In this document: piece by piece, positions 1-8,185 of the stretch
Layout: each line of letters starts with the position of its first letter
Numbering within the stretch: the stretch's first letter is position 1
The notes under the pieces: generated by a model
What the model was told of the DNA's origin: nothing
What the model saw: the letters and a program-made list of their open reading frames with translations, nothing else
The model's database searches: none
Source of the DNA: an uncultured Oscillibacter sp.
GTDB lineage: Bacteria; Bacillota; Clostridia; Oscillospirales; Oscillospiraceae
Assembly (NCBI GenBank): GCA_934574045.1
Contig: CAKTMK010000006.1
Span: 12,145 to 76,144, forward strand
DNA length: 64,000 nt
Direction of reading: 5' to 3'
Position numbers and translations under genes: made by a program

Positions 1-1
1 G

Positions 2-808
2 GAGACGCTGCGCCGCCTGTGCGCCCTGTGCGGCGAGCCGGAGGCGGACGCCGCCTGCCTGTCGGCGCTGGCGCGGGAGGGCCGTCTCCCCGTTTCCGGG
101 GAGGACGCCCTCCGGGCGGCGGAGAACTGGCGCAGCGCCGGGTATCCCCTCGGCCTGAGTGAGAGCGGAGAGCGCTGTCTGGCCCTGCGCCGGGAGCACG
201 CGCGGCTGCTGCCGCTGTTCGCCCGGCTGGACCGGCTCCTTGCCGCCAAGCCCCGGGTCATCGCCGCCATCGACGGCGGCAGCGCGTCCGGAAAGACCAC
301 CGCCGCCGCGCTGCTGGAGGAGGTCTACGGCTGCGCCGTGTTCCATATGGACGACTTCTTCCTCCGCCCGGAGCAGCGCAGCGCCGCCCGTCTCCGGGAG
401 CCGGGCGGGAACGTGGACTGGGAGCGGTTCCGGTCGGAGGTCCTCGCGCCCCTGACCCGTGGGGAGGAGATCCGCTTCCGCCGGTACGACTGCCGCACCC
501 AGACGCTGGAGCCGCCCCGCTCCGTCCCGGCGCGGGCGCTGAGCATTGTGGAGGGCGCGTACTCCATGCGCCCGGAGCTGGCCCCGGCCTATGACCTGTC
601 CGTCTTTTTCTCCATCACCCCGGCGGAGCAGCACTGGCGCATCCGCCTGCGCAATCCGCCGGCCATGCAGGCCATGTTCTGCGCGCTGTGGGTCCCGCTG
701 GAGAACCTCTATTTTGAGAAGCTGGACGTTCCCAGCCGCTGCGGTCTGATCCTCAACGCGGAGGAGCTTCCCTCCCCGGGCCGGGACGGAGCGCGGAAAG
801 TCCTTTGA
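2..808 (+). CDS. Uridine kinase-like P-loop kinase (5' partial)
   Basis: The frame is open from the left edge to the TGA at 806-808, so the N-terminus lies outside the window. About 90 residues of unrecognised sequence precede a P-loop (GGSASGKTT, about 271-300) and a strand ending HMDDFF, the typical nucleoside-binding acidic motif after the P-loop in uridine kinases. A later IVEG segment fits the family. The likely role is ATP-dependent phosphorylation of a nucleoside or similar small hydroxyl substrate in the cytoplasm; the exact substrate cannot be read from the sequence. The N-terminal extension is unusual for a classical Udk. It is followed by a strong hairpin terminator. Confidence 0.75.
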   Translation, partial: ETLRRLCALCGEPEADAACLSALAREGRLPVSGEDALRAAENWRSAGYPLGLSESGERCLALRREHARLLPLFARLDRLLAAKPRVIAAIDGGSASGKTTAAALLEEVYGCAVFHMDDFFLRPEQRSAARLREPGGNVDWERFRSEVLAPLTRGEEIRFRRYDCRTQTLEPPRSVPARALSIVEGAYSMRPELAPAYDLSVFFSITPAEQHWRIRLRNPPAMQAMFCALWVPLENLYFEKLDVPSRCGLILNAEELPSPGRDGARKVL

Positions 809-858
809 CTTTTTGCTCCTGCCGCCTGCTCTCCCCCGTTTTTCCGCGATATGCCAAA

Positions 859-895
859 ATGCCCCCGCCGGAAGCCCGGCGGGGGCATCGCTTTT
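859..895. terminator. Bidirectional intrinsic terminator
   Basis: A 13-bp perfect stem (859-871 with 876-888) with a 4-nt loop. It is followed by a T-rich stretch on the plus strand and by TTTT on the minus strand. It separates the converging kinase-like gene and the DUF368 gene. Confidence 0.8.
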
Positions 896-900
896 CTGGT

Positions 901-1746
901 TCAGCGCTGGGCGGAGCGGGTCCGCCGGTCCAGCTTCCCCAAGAAAAACGCCAGCGCGAAGCCGATCCCGGCGCAGACCGCGGAGGCCGCCGCCTCCCCG
1001 GCCCCGGCGTACTCCGTGGGGACGATCACCAGCGTGGACGCGGCCACCACGCCCAAAATCCCGTGGGACGCCACAGAGTAGTGCTTCTGAAACACCCAGT
1101 TCATCAGACGCGCCAGCAGCGCCATCGTCAGCGCCATGCCGGGGAGGATGGACGCCAGCATCGGTACGTTCAGCGTGGAAAGCCCGTCCATAACGGGCTG
1201 GTACAGGTCCAGCGCCATCAGCACCGACGAGGTGGCCAGCCCCGGCACCACGATCCCCAGCCCGAACAGCGCGCCGCTCAGGCTCATGGACCAGAAGTCC
1301 GGCTGAAGATGGACGCTGAGCACGCGGCTGACGTAAAACAGCCCGCCGAACACCGCCCCGGCGCAGGCCAGCAGGCTGACGTACGACGCGCGGGTGCGGC
1401 CCTGCTCCCCCGCCTCCCGGTAGAGGGAGGGGAGCGTCCCCACGATCAGGCCGATGAAGGCCCACGTGGTGGCCGCGGCGGACACGTCCAGCGCGGCGGA
1501 TACGCCCTTTGCAAAGCTGAAAAAGCCCGCGGCCCAGCCAAGCCCCAGCGGGATCAGCAGCCGCCAGTATTTGGGCAGCGCCCGCTTCGGATGGGTCAGC
1601 AGCTCCATGAACGGCCGGTACAGGTCGAAGATCACCGCCAGCACGCCGCCGGACACTCCCGGCAGGATCGCCCCCGCGCCGATCAGCACGCCGCAGAGAA
1701 AGTCCCGCAGGCAGCGCAGGGAAAAGCCCCCGTTTTCTTTTTTCAC
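901..1746 (-). CDS. DUF368 membrane protein, polyprenyl-phosphate transporter (PopT-like)
   Basis: A 281-residue polytopic membrane protein with the DUF368 hallmark GAGAILPGVSGG near the N-terminus and a second related block, GIVVPGLATSS, near residue 170, suggesting an internal duplication. DUF368 proteins (PopT) have been described as undecaprenyl-phosphate flippases that recycle the lipid carrier for wall synthesis; substrate assignment here is by family. The GTG at 1746 is chosen because GGGAGGGAGA lies just upstream; the frame stays open further upstream without a ribosome site. A TTGCAA-17-TATAGT promoter is at 1802-1830. It is a single-gene unit ending at the shared terminator. Confidence 0.85.
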   Translation of the reverse strand: MKKENGGFSLRCLRDFLCGVLIGAGAILPGVSGGVLAVIFDLYRPFMELLTHPKRALPKYWRLLIPLGLGWAAGFFSFAKGVSAALDVSAAATTWAFIGLIVGTLPSLYREAGEQGRTRASYVSLLACAGAVFGGLFYVSRVLSVHLQPDFWSMSLSGALFGLGIVVPGLATSSVLMALDLYQPVMDGLSTLNVPMLASILPGMALTMALLARLMNWVFQKHYSVASHGILGVVAASTLVIVPTEYAGAGEAAASAVCAGIGFALAFFLGKLDRRTRSAQR

Positions 1747-1801
1747 GCGGTCCGTCTCCCTCCCGCGCCGCGCCCGGCGCCGACATTGTAAATATAAAGT
1801 C

Positions 1802-1830
1802 ACTATATCAGTTCTGCCCGAAATTTGCAA
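1802..1830 (-). promoter_or_regulatory. Sigma-A promoter for the DUF368 gene
   Basis: Minus-strand TTGCAA (1825-1830), 17-bp spacer, TATAGT (1802-1807), about 56 bases upstream of the GTG start. Confidence 0.7.
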
Positions 1831-1939
1831 TCCGATTCCCAAGCCGCGCCCGCCGCTTTTCCGGCTCCGCGCCGCTGTTTCCGTCGATATGCACAAGGGC
1901 AGGCCGTTCGTTTTGACGGCGAATGAGTACATTTTTCTG

Positions 1940-1968
1940 TTGACAAACCGCCGAAATTTGCGTAAACT
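1940..1968 (+). promoter_or_regulatory. Sigma-A promoter of the metNIQ T-box transcript
   Basis: TTGACA at 1940-1945, 17-bp spacer, TAAACT at 1963-1968. Transcription is expected to start near 1975, just before the T-box leader. Confidence 0.75.
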
Positions 1969-1989
1969 CTGAGCATAACAACTGAACAC

Positions 1990-2258
1990 CCCAAAGACGA
2001 TGAAAGAAAGAGTAAGCGGACAGATACGCTGCAGAGAGCCTCGTTTGGTGAAAAGAGGCGCGGAAGGGTCTGCTGAACATGGTTCCGGAGTCGCGCGGCC
2101 GACTGCCCTGTGCATAGGCTGCGACGGGAGCGCCCGTCACAGCGCAGGAGTGTGCTGGCACTCTCAAAGGCCGCTTTCGTGAGGAAGCGCGCGAAGCAAG
2201 GTGGTACCACGGCGTTTTACGTCCGTCCTTGATGCAAACGTGCATCAGGGACTTTTTT
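1990..2258 (+). ncRNA. T-box leader, probable tRNA-Met specificity
   Basis: The conserved T-box AAGGTGGTACCACGG is at 2198-2212, and Stem I contains the distal GGTGAAAAG-type loop (about 2047-2055). The specifier region reads GAAC followed by ATG (2079-2081), a methionine codon. The discriminator-pairing element TGGT (2202-2205) fits a tRNA whose discriminator base is A, as in tRNA-Met. A terminator stem (2225-2236 with 2241-2252, one G-U pair) is followed by six Ts. AAGG of the T-box can pair with CCTT (2227-2230) to form the antiterminator. Uncharged tRNA-Met should therefore switch on the methionine importer downstream. Confidence 0.9.
2225..2258 (+). terminator. T-box regulated terminator
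   Basis: A 12-bp stem with loop AACG and a run of six Ts (2253-2258). It competes with the antiterminator formed by the T-box sequence. Confidence 0.88.
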
Positions 2259-2292
2259 GTTGCCCCGATTACTTGTAAAGGAGCCTTCTGCC

Positions 2293-3303
2293 GTGTCAAT
2301 GATCGAAATAGAGCATCTGACAAAAACCTTTTCCGGCCCCAGCCCCGTGACCGCGCTGGACGACGTGAGCCTGTCCATCGAGGGCGGCGAGATCTTCGGC
2401 ATCATCGGCCTGTCCGGCGCGGGCAAGTCCACGCTGGTGCGGTGCATGAACCTGCTGGAGCGGCCCACCTCCGGCTCCGTCCGGGTGAACGGCGCGGAGC
2501 TGACAAAGCTCTCCGGCCCGGAGCTGCGCAAGGCCCGCCAGTCCATCGGCATGATCTTTCAGGGCTTCAACCTGCTGATGCAGCGCACGGCGCTGGACAA
2601 TGTGTGCTTCCCGCTGGAGCTGGCCGGCATGAGCCGCAGCGCGGCCCGGAAAAAAGCCCTGCCCTTTTTGAAGCTGGTGGGGCTGGAGGACCGGGAAAAT
2701 TCCTATCCCGTCCAGCTCTCCGGCGGACAGAAGCAGCGCGTGGCCATCGCCCGGACGCTGGTGACCGACCCGAAGGTGATCTTGTGCGACGAGGCCACCT
2801 CCGCGCTGGACCCCACCACCACCCAGTCCATTCTGGCCCTTTTGAAGGAGCTGAACCAGAAGCTGGGCGTCACCGTGGTGGTCATCACCCACGAGATGAG
2901 CGTGGTGGAGCAGATCTGCGACCGGGTCGCCATCATCGCGGACAGCCACATCGTGGAGGAGGGCGCGGTGGCGGACGTGTTCCACCATCCCAAGACCGCC
3001 GCGGCCCGCCAGCTCATCACGCCCAAGGGCGCCATCTCCAGGGGCAGCCGTCTCCGCGGCCCGCTCTATCGGCTCACCTTTGACGGCAGTACCTCCGATC
3101 AGCCGGTGATCTCCGGCATGGTTTTGGCCAGCGGCGCGCCGGTGAACATCTGGTACGCCGACACCAAGGACATCGACGGCAAGGCCCACGGGCAGATGCT
3201 GCTGGAGCTGTCCGCTGACCCGGCGCTGACGCAGAAGATGCTGGCGTTTCTGGACAGCCAGCACGTAGCTTATGAAAAGGAGGAGGCGGAGTATTATGGC
3301 TGA
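2293..3303 (+). CDS. metN: Methionine ABC transporter ATP-binding protein MetN
   Basis: A 336-residue ATPase that powers D/L-methionine uptake with MetI and MetQ. It shows Walker A GLSGAGKST (about 39-47), signature LSGGQKQR (about 142-149), Walker B followed by DEATSALD, and the H-loop His near 200. The last 80 or so residues form the NIL domain, which in MetN binds methionine and inhibits transport when the cytoplasmic pool is full. The GTG at 2293 is preferred over the ATG at 2299 because AAAGGAG (2277-2283) is 9 nt from the GTG. It overlaps metI by 8 nt. Control is by the upstream T-box. Confidence 0.95.
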   Translation: MSMIEIEHLTKTFSGPSPVTALDDVSLSIEGGEIFGIIGLSGAGKSTLVRCMNLLERPTSGSVRVNGAELTKLSGPELRKARQSIGMIFQGFNLLMQRTALDNVCFPLELAGMSRSAARKKALPFLKLVGLEDRENSYPVQLSGGQKQRVAIARTLVTDPKVILCDEATSALDPTTTQSILALLKELNQKLGVTVVVITHEMSVVEQICDRVAIIADSHIVEEGAVADVFHHPKTAAARQLITPKGAISRGSRLRGPLYRLTFDGSTSDQPVISGMVLASGAPVNIWYADTKDIDGKAHGQMLLELSADPALTQKMLAFLDSQHVAYEKEEAEYYG

Positions 3304-3979
3304 GATCCTGACTTCCGGCTTCTGGGAGCAGTATGGCTCGCTGCTGCTGGAGGGCACCCGCGACACGCTTATCATGACGGTGGTCTCCACCGTGTTCGCC
3401 TATATTCTCGGGCTTCCGCTGGGCGTTCTGCTCAGCGTCACCCAGCCCCACGGCATCCTGCCCAACCGGGCGGTGAACCGGGTGCTGGGCTGGATCATCA
3501 ACGTGGGGCGCTCGCTCCCCTTCATCATTCTGATGGTGGCCATCATGGACTTTACCAAGCTGCTGGTGGGCACCAAGATCGGCATCCGGGGCGCCATCGT
3601 CCCGCTGGTGATCTCCGCCGCCCCGTTCATCGCCCGCATGGTGGAGACCTCCCTGGCGGAGGTGGACGCCGGCGTGGTGGAGGCGGCGCAGGCCATGGGC
3701 GCGTCCCCGCTCCAGATCATCTGGAAGGTATATCTCCCGGAGGCGAAGCCCTCCCTGCTGCTGGGCGGCTCCATCTCCATCATCACCATCCTTGCCTACA
3801 CCGCCATCGCCGGCGCGGTGGGCGCGGGCGGTCTGGGCGATCTGGCCGTGCGGTACGGCTATCAGCGCCGGGTGCCGTCCATGATGCTGGTGACGGTGGT
3901 GCTCATCATCGTCCTCGTGCAGATCATCCAGTCCGCGTTCAGCTTCTGGTCCGCCCGGATCGACAAGCGCCTCAAGTAA
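3296..3979 (+). CDS. metI: Methionine ABC transporter permease MetI
   Basis: A 227-residue inner-membrane permease with about five transmembrane helices and the EAA-type coupling segment around VEAAQAMGASPLQI. It forms the transport channel with MetN. The ATG at 3296 sits inside the 3' end of metN and has a strong AAAGGAGGAGG site at 3276-3286. The length matches the family. An in-frame upstream ATG at 3272 lies within metN and has no matching ribosome site, so it is not used. The gene is translationally coupled to metN and in the same T-box-controlled transcript. Confidence 0.95.
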   Translation: MAEILTSGFWEQYGSLLLEGTRDTLIMTVVSTVFAYILGLPLGVLLSVTQPHGILPNRAVNRVLGWIINVGRSLPFIILMVAIMDFTKLLVGTKIGIRGAIVPLVISAAPFIARMVETSLAEVDAGVVEAAQAMGASPLQIIWKVYLPEAKPSLLLGGSISIITILAYTAIAGAVGAGGLGDLAVRYGYQRRVPSMMLVTVVLIIVLVQIIQSAFSFWSARIDKRLK

Positions 3980-4125
3980 CGCGGCGCGCGCTTCCTTCGC
4001 TTATTTTTTGACCGGTCTTCCCCCAGCCGACGCGCGGCGGCAGGCGGCCCGGCCATGGAAATAGGAACCCTTTCCCCGCACTCACAACTGTCAAAACTCA
4101 CGAAACTGTTTGGAGGTAAACAACG

Positions 4126-4983
4126 ATGTATAAGAAAGTACTTGCTCTGGCGCTGGCCCTTGGCCTGACCGCCTCTCTGGCCGCCTGCGGCGGCAGCTCC
4201 TCTTCCGCTCCCGCCGGTTCCGCCGCCGCTTCCGGCTCTGCCGCCGCCTCCGCCCCCGCGGAGACCGTGGTGCTGAAGGTGGCCGCCTCCCCCACGCCCC
4301 ACGCCGAGATCCTTGGTGCTGTGAAGGACATTCTGGCCGAGGAGGGCATTGATCTTCAGATCACGGAGTACGGCGACTATGTGGTGCCCAACACCGCCGT
4401 TGAAGAGGGCGACGAGGACGCCAACTACTTCCAGCACCAGCCCTATCTGGACAACTTCAACGCCGAGAACGGCACCCATCTGGTGAGCGCCGGCGGCATC
4501 CACATCGAGCCGATGGGCGTTTACGCCGGCAAGACCAAGACGCTGGCCGACCTGCCCGACGGGGCTGTGATCGCCGTCCCCAACGACGCCACCAACGAGG
4601 GCCGCGCCCTGCTGCTGCTGGAGGCTCAGGGCCTCATCACCCTGAAGGACAGCAGCAACCTGGAGTCCACCCCCAACGACATTGCGGAGAATCCCAAGAA
4701 CCTGCAGTTCAAGGAGCTGGAGGCCGCCATGCTGCCCAACACCGTGGAGGAAGTGGACCTGTCCGTCATCAACTGCAACTACGCCCTGCAGGCCGGCTTC
4801 AACCCCGTTGAGGACGCGCTGGCCATCGAGGATGCCAACTCTCCCTACGTGAACATCATCGCCGTCAAGGAGGGTCATGAGAACGATCCCGCCATTGTGG
4901 CGCTGGTCAAGGCTCTCCAGTCCGACACCGTGAAGGAGTTCATCAGCTCCAAGTACAACGGCGCCGTGGTCCCCGCGTTCTGA
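4126..4983 (+). CDS. metQ: Methionine-binding lipoprotein MetQ (NlpA family)
   Basis: A 285-residue lipoprotein with a signal peptide ending in the lipobox LAAC (Cys about 23), then a Ser/Ala-rich linker and the NlpA-type binding domain (for example HAEILGAVKDIL and YFQHQPYLDNF). It captures methionine outside the membrane and delivers it to MetNI. GGAGG lies 10 nt before the ATG. The 146-base gap after metI shows no clear terminator, so it is probably in the same transcript. A strong terminator follows at 5021. Specificity for methionine is supported by the MetN NIL domain and the Met T-box. Confidence 0.93.
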   Translation: MYKKVLALALALGLTASLAACGGSSSSAPAGSAAASGSAAASAPAETVVLKVAASPTPHAEILGAVKDILAEEGIDLQITEYGDYVVPNTAVEEGDEDANYFQHQPYLDNFNAENGTHLVSAGGIHIEPMGVYAGKTKTLADLPDGAVIAVPNDATNEGRALLLLEAQGLITLKDSSNLESTPNDIAENPKNLQFKELEAAMLPNTVEEVDLSVINCNYALQAGFNPVEDALAIEDANSPYVNIIAVKEGHENDPAIVALVKALQSDTVKEFISSKYNGAVVPAF

Positions 4984-5020
4984 GAAAACGCCTCTGCAAG
5001 CCGCGCCGAATATCTGACAA

Positions 5021-5060
5021 AAGCGCTCCCGGATGGATCATCCGGGAGCGCTTGATTTTT
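5021..5060 (+). terminator. Terminator of metNIQ
   Basis: A 14-bp perfect stem (5021-5034 with 5040-5053), 5-nt loop, then GATTTTT. Confidence 0.85.
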
Positions 5061-5314
5061 CGGGATGCCCTTTTCAAAGGCCGACGGAGGGCTTTTCCCG
5101 CGGGAATTCTGCGATCAAAAGCAAAGGGCGTTCTTTCCGAGTTTCCATTATTTCTTTCCCGCCGCGCCGGTGCTTACCGACAGTCCAAGCGCTGGGAAGC
5201 GCTCCGCAGGAGCGCTCCCGCCCTTGTCCGGGCCGCCGTCCGATGGCAGTCTGAACCGCCCGGCATCCCCAGCATCCGCCGACTGCGCGATGGGCTGCCC
5301 GGCGCGGAAAACCA

Positions 5315-5806
5315 TCAGCCGGAGGGCGGCGTCTCCCCCGGCAGCCACGAAAATTCCTCGTTATAGGCAAATCCGCCGTCAGCATAGAACCACAGGAGCT
5401 GCGCGCCGTCCTCTCCGAACCGGAACGATGCGGACAGATCGCTGTTTCCGTCTCCGTCCAAGTCCGTCAGATCGCAGCTCTCCAGCGCGTCCGCCGCGCC
5501 GGGCAGCGCCTTTGGATACCGCGCCGCAGCGAGAAGCGTCCCGCCGGAGGGACTGTCCCAGAACTGGATGTCCTCGTCGGTCACGTCCAGATACGCCGTC
5601 GTCTCCTGCCCGTCCAGCAGCACTGTCTCCGTCCGGGTGCGCTCCGCCGCGCCGCTCTCCGCGGGCGCGGACTGGGCCGCTTCTGTGCTTTGAGCGGGCG
5701 CGGGCGGGACGGTCTCCGGTCCCGCCGCCGTTTTGCCGCAGGCCGTCAGGCCCGCGGCCATCACCAGCGCCGAAAGGGCGCAGAGCAGTCTTTTTGTTTT
5801 CCGCAT
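5315..5806 (-). CDS. Putative lipoprotein, unknown function
   Basis: A 163-residue protein with a lipoprotein signal peptide (Lys/Arg-rich start, hydrophobic stretch, lipobox LTAC), then a Pro/Ala/Glu-rich linker of about 40 residues and a small C-terminal domain rich in Asp and Gly (DLTDLDGDGNSDL). That motif resembles FG-GAP or dockerin-like calcium-binding loops. It is probably anchored on the outer face of the membrane. AGGAGG lies just upstream of the ATG. I do not recognise the family beyond this. The 254 bases downstream (5061-5314) hold no credible gene. Confidence 0.7.
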   Translation of the reverse strand: MRKTKRLLCALSALVMAAGLTACGKTAAGPETVPPAPAQSTEAAQSAPAESGAAERTRTETVLLDGQETTAYLDVTDEDIQFWDSPSGGTLLAAARYPKALPGAADALESCDLTDLDGDGNSDLSASFRFGEDGAQLLWFYADGGFAYNEEFSWLPGETPPSG

Positions 5807-5845
5807 ATGCTTCCTCCTGTCTGAAACCGCGCGGACCGGCCCGCT

Positions 5846-6103
5846 TCACGGCCGGTCCTTCCAATACCACCACTTCAGCTTTTCCGGGTTGCGGACCTCG
5901 TTCTCGGCGTAATACACCGCCAGCCGGTAGACATACAGCACGCATCGGTCCACCGCGCAGCCCGCCGCAAGGCAGTCCCGCAGGTACAGCTCCTCCGGAT
6001 CCGCGCCCTTCAGCTCGTCCACCGAGCGGACGCCCAGCGAAAAAAAGTGCCGTTCCATGTCCGGCCCCACGCCGGGGATCTGCCTGAGATCGCTTCGGCC
6101 CAC
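5846..6103 (-). CDS. Helix-hairpin-helix protein of the pathogenicity-locus (Cdd1) family
   Basis: An 85-residue protein made almost entirely of a helix-hairpin-helix unit: LRQIPGVGPDMERHFFSLG is the first hairpin, and the tail NPEKLKWWYWKD is typical of the Cdd1-like family found in many Firmicutes. Such domains usually contact DNA non-specifically, but the cellular role of this family is not established. The GTG at 6103 is supported by AGGGAGGAGG 7 nt upstream. It lies 39 nt upstream of the lipoprotein gene on the same strand and may be cotranscribed with it. Confidence 0.75.
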   Translation of the reverse strand: MGRSDLRQIPGVGPDMERHFFSLGVRSVDELKGADPEELYLRDCLAAGCAVDRCVLYVYRLAVYYAENEVRNPEKLKWWYWKDRP

Positions 6104-6127
6104 TCCGGTTCCTCCTCCCTGTTCTCA

Positions 6128-6173
6128 GCGCCCCGGCGTCTCTCCGGCGCCCCGGCGTCTCTCCGGCGCCCCG
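6128..6173. repeat. 19-bp tandem repeat, about 2.4 copies
   Basis: Two exact copies of a 19-bp unit (6128-6146 and 6147-6165) beginning GCGCCCCGGCG, plus 8 bases of a third. It lies just upstream of the helix-hairpin-helix gene, so its copy number could alter the leader. Confidence 0.85.
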
Positions 6174-6300
6174 TGCGCATCGCGTGGTGCATATTATAGC
6201 CGCAAATATCCGGCAGGTCAACCGGAATTTGGAAAACTTTTCCCAAAGCCGCGGGCAGGCTCCGCCGCCTCTTCCAGACGTTCCGGCGCGGACCGCAGGC

Positions 6301-6336
6301 AAAAGGAGCAGGCACGCCTGACGGCGTGCCTGCTCC
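6301..6336 (-). terminator. Terminator of the DJ-1/PfpI gene
   Basis: A 14-bp perfect stem (6305-6318 with 6323-6336) followed on the minus strand by TTTT. Confidence 0.8.
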
Positions 6337-6354
6337 CGGTCAGCGGCGATCACT

Positions 6355-6990
6355 TTACCTGCCGCCGGACGGCAGGGTCTGCATCATCGCATAGAAGTGC
6401 CGCGCCTCGCCGGTGCGGAAGTACGCGTACCACTCCTCCAGCGTGTCGGCCCGGAAAACGCCCAGATACGCAAGGATCTCCCGCGCCCACTGCAAAGCGC
6501 CGTGGGCGCCCGCGGTGATCAGGCCGCCGTCCGCGGCGGCAGGCTCGTCCACGTAGTGCACCGTCCCCTGATAGCCGGGGCAGAACGCCTCCAGAAAACC
6601 GGCTCCGTTGCTGGTGTGGCGGCGCCGGTCCAGCAGACCCGCGCGGGCCAGAGCGGCCGTCGCGCCGCAGATGGCGCACACCGCCCCGCCGGCGTCAAGC
6701 AGCTCGGCGGCTTTTTGAATGGCCGGGCCGTGCTTGGGGTCCTCCCATGTATTTCCGCCCGGCAGCAGCAGAACGCTCTGCGCGTTCACCGCGACATCGC
6801 CGATCACGCCGTCAGGAATGACGCGCAGGCCGCCCATCGTTTTCACCGGCTCCGCCGAAAGGCCGACGGTCTTGAACGATACCTCCGGCGCGTCCGCCTT
6901 GAAGAACCGGCGGGAGCCAAGCTCCGAGACCGCGTGCCCGATCTCCCAGTCCGCCATGGTGTCAAAGATGTAGAGATAGACTGTAAACAT
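6355..6990 (-). CDS. DJ-1/PfpI family protein
   Basis: A 211-residue protein of the DJ-1/PfpI class I glutamine-amidotransferase-like fold. The nucleophile elbow AICGATAALA carries the conserved Cys, and LLLPGG precedes it as in relatives. Family members act as glyoxalases, deglycases, proteases or stress proteins; which applies here is unclear. The start at 6990 (MFTVYLY) is chosen because GGAGG lies 6 nt upstream; earlier in-frame ATGs lack a site. It is divergent from a WYL-domain regulator with a palindromic operator candidate between them, so that regulator may control it. Confidence 0.85.
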   Translation of the reverse strand: MFTVYLYIFDTMADWEIGHAVSELGSRRFFKADAPEVSFKTVGLSAEPVKTMGGLRVIPDGVIGDVAVNAQSVLLLPGGNTWEDPKHGPAIQKAAELLDAGGAVCAICGATAALARAGLLDRRRHTSNGAGFLEAFCPGYQGTVHYVDEPAAADGGLITAGAHGALQWAREILAYLGVFRADTLEEWYAYFRTGEARHFYAMMQTLPSGGR

Positions 6991-7047
6991 AAGCATCCTC
7001 CATTTTCTCAGTTGATTTGTTTGCCCGCTTATTGTATCATGCAATCA

Positions 7048-7065
7048 CTGACACCATTATGTCAG
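7048..7065. promoter_or_regulatory. Candidate operator between the PfpI and WYL regulator genes
   Basis: A perfect inverted repeat CTGACA-N6-TGTCAG in the 115-bp divergent gap. Its position suits binding by the adjacent WYL regulator to control both genes. This is an inference from position and symmetry. Confidence 0.55.
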
Positions 7066-7105
7066 CAATTTCGCGGGGCAAAAAAATTGGAAAGGCGGCT
7101 GCCGG

Positions 7106-8065
7106 ATGAAAGCAGACAGGCTGGTAGGCATCATCATGACGCTTCTGGACAAACAGCGGGTGAGCGCTCAGGCGCTGGCGGACACTTTCGAGGTCTCCCT
7201 CCGCACGATCTACCGGGACATGGACGCCATCAGCGCGGCTGGCATCCCCATCCGCGCCGCGCCGGGGGTAGGCGGCGGCTTCGAGATCATGCCGGGCTAT
7301 CAGGTGGACAAGACCGTCTTTTCGGCGGACGACCTCGCGGCGCTGCTGTCGGGGCTTTCCAGCCTTTCCAGCATGGTCCCGGGGAGCGAGCCGGCGAACG
7401 CGCTGGCCAAGGTTCGCCGCTTTCTTCCCGCCGGCCGGGCCGGAGAAATTGAACTGAAAGCAGACCAGATCCGCGTGGATCTCAGTCCGTGGGTGGGCAG
7501 CCAGAACACGGGGCCGTATCTGAAGACCATCAAAGCCGCCCTGTGGGAGAGCAGGCTCGTCTCCTTTCGGTACATCGACCATCACGGGAATAAAACCGTG
7601 CGGACAGTCGAGCCGTACCAGCTCGTATTGAAGCACGGTCAATGGTATGTTCAGGGCTACTGCCGGTATCGGAGTGATTTCCGCCTGTTTCGCTTATCCC
7701 GCATGATCGGTCTGGAGCTGTGCCGGGAGACGTTCGTTCCCCGGGCCTGCCCGAAGCCGGTTTTGGACATCACGGACGCCGTGGAGCCGCTTTGGACCGA
7801 CATCCGGCTCCGCATCCACCGCTCCATTATGGACCGGGTGCTGGACCTGTGCGGATACGAGCGCTTCACGCCGGACGGCCCGGAGCATTTCGTCGTGCGC
7901 TTTCCGTTCATCGACCGGGACTACTACTATGATATGCTTCTGAGCCTCGGTGATCGGTGCGAGTGTCTGGGGCCGCCGGAGGTCCGGGAAAAGCTGCGGC
8001 GCAGAGTGCGCAGCATCGCCGCGCTGTATGATGAGAAAGCAGGAAAGCAGCCCGCCTCGGTGTGA
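7106..8065 (+). CDS. YafY/DeoR-type transcriptional regulator with WYL domain
   Basis: A 319-residue regulator. Residues 1-60 form a helix-turn-helix (VSAQALADTFEVSLRTIYRD) as in the HTH_11 family, and the middle holds a WYL ligand-binding domain (ESRLVSFRYIDHHGNK, then VEPYQLVLKHGQWYVQGYC), followed by a WYL C-terminal extension. Such proteins sense small ligands or nucleic acid and often regulate the neighbouring gene. It is divergent from the PfpI gene. The start is preceded by AAAGGCGG. A structured hairpin follows the stop codon. Confidence 0.88.
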   Translation: MKADRLVGIIMTLLDKQRVSAQALADTFEVSLRTIYRDMDAISAAGIPIRAAPGVGGGFEIMPGYQVDKTVFSADDLAALLSGLSSLSSMVPGSEPANALAKVRRFLPAGRAGEIELKADQIRVDLSPWVGSQNTGPYLKTIKAALWESRLVSFRYIDHHGNKTVRTVEPYQLVLKHGQWYVQGYCRYRSDFRLFRLSRMIGLELCRETFVPRACPKPVLDITDAVEPLWTDIRLRIHRSIMDRVLDLCGYERFTPDGPEHFVVRFPFIDRDYYYDMLLSLGDRCECLGPPEVREKLRRRVRSIAALYDEKAGKQPASV

Positions 8066-8119
8066 AGCGGCCCTCAAAAGTCAGGCAAATATTTCCGGCT
8101 TGAACTGTTCAAGCAGCCG

Positions 8120-8166
8120 AAGGGGCTTGCTGTCTGCGCAGAGCAGGCGGCAAGCCCTTGCGTTTT
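8120..8166 (+). terminator. Probable terminator after the WYL regulator
   Basis: Outer arms AAGGGGCTTGC and GCAAGCCCTT enclose an inner palindrome (TCTGCGCAGA), followed by GCGTTTT. The T-run is weak. Confidence 0.5.
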
Positions 8167-8185
8167 GCCTTGATCCTGAGGTTTT

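Noticed and set aside
5061..5314. Plus-strand frames and a GC hairpin (about 5196-5217) between metQ and the lipoprotein gene
   Set aside because: The frames have no ribosome site or recognisable motif, and the hairpin has no T-run on either strand; I see no gene or terminator here.
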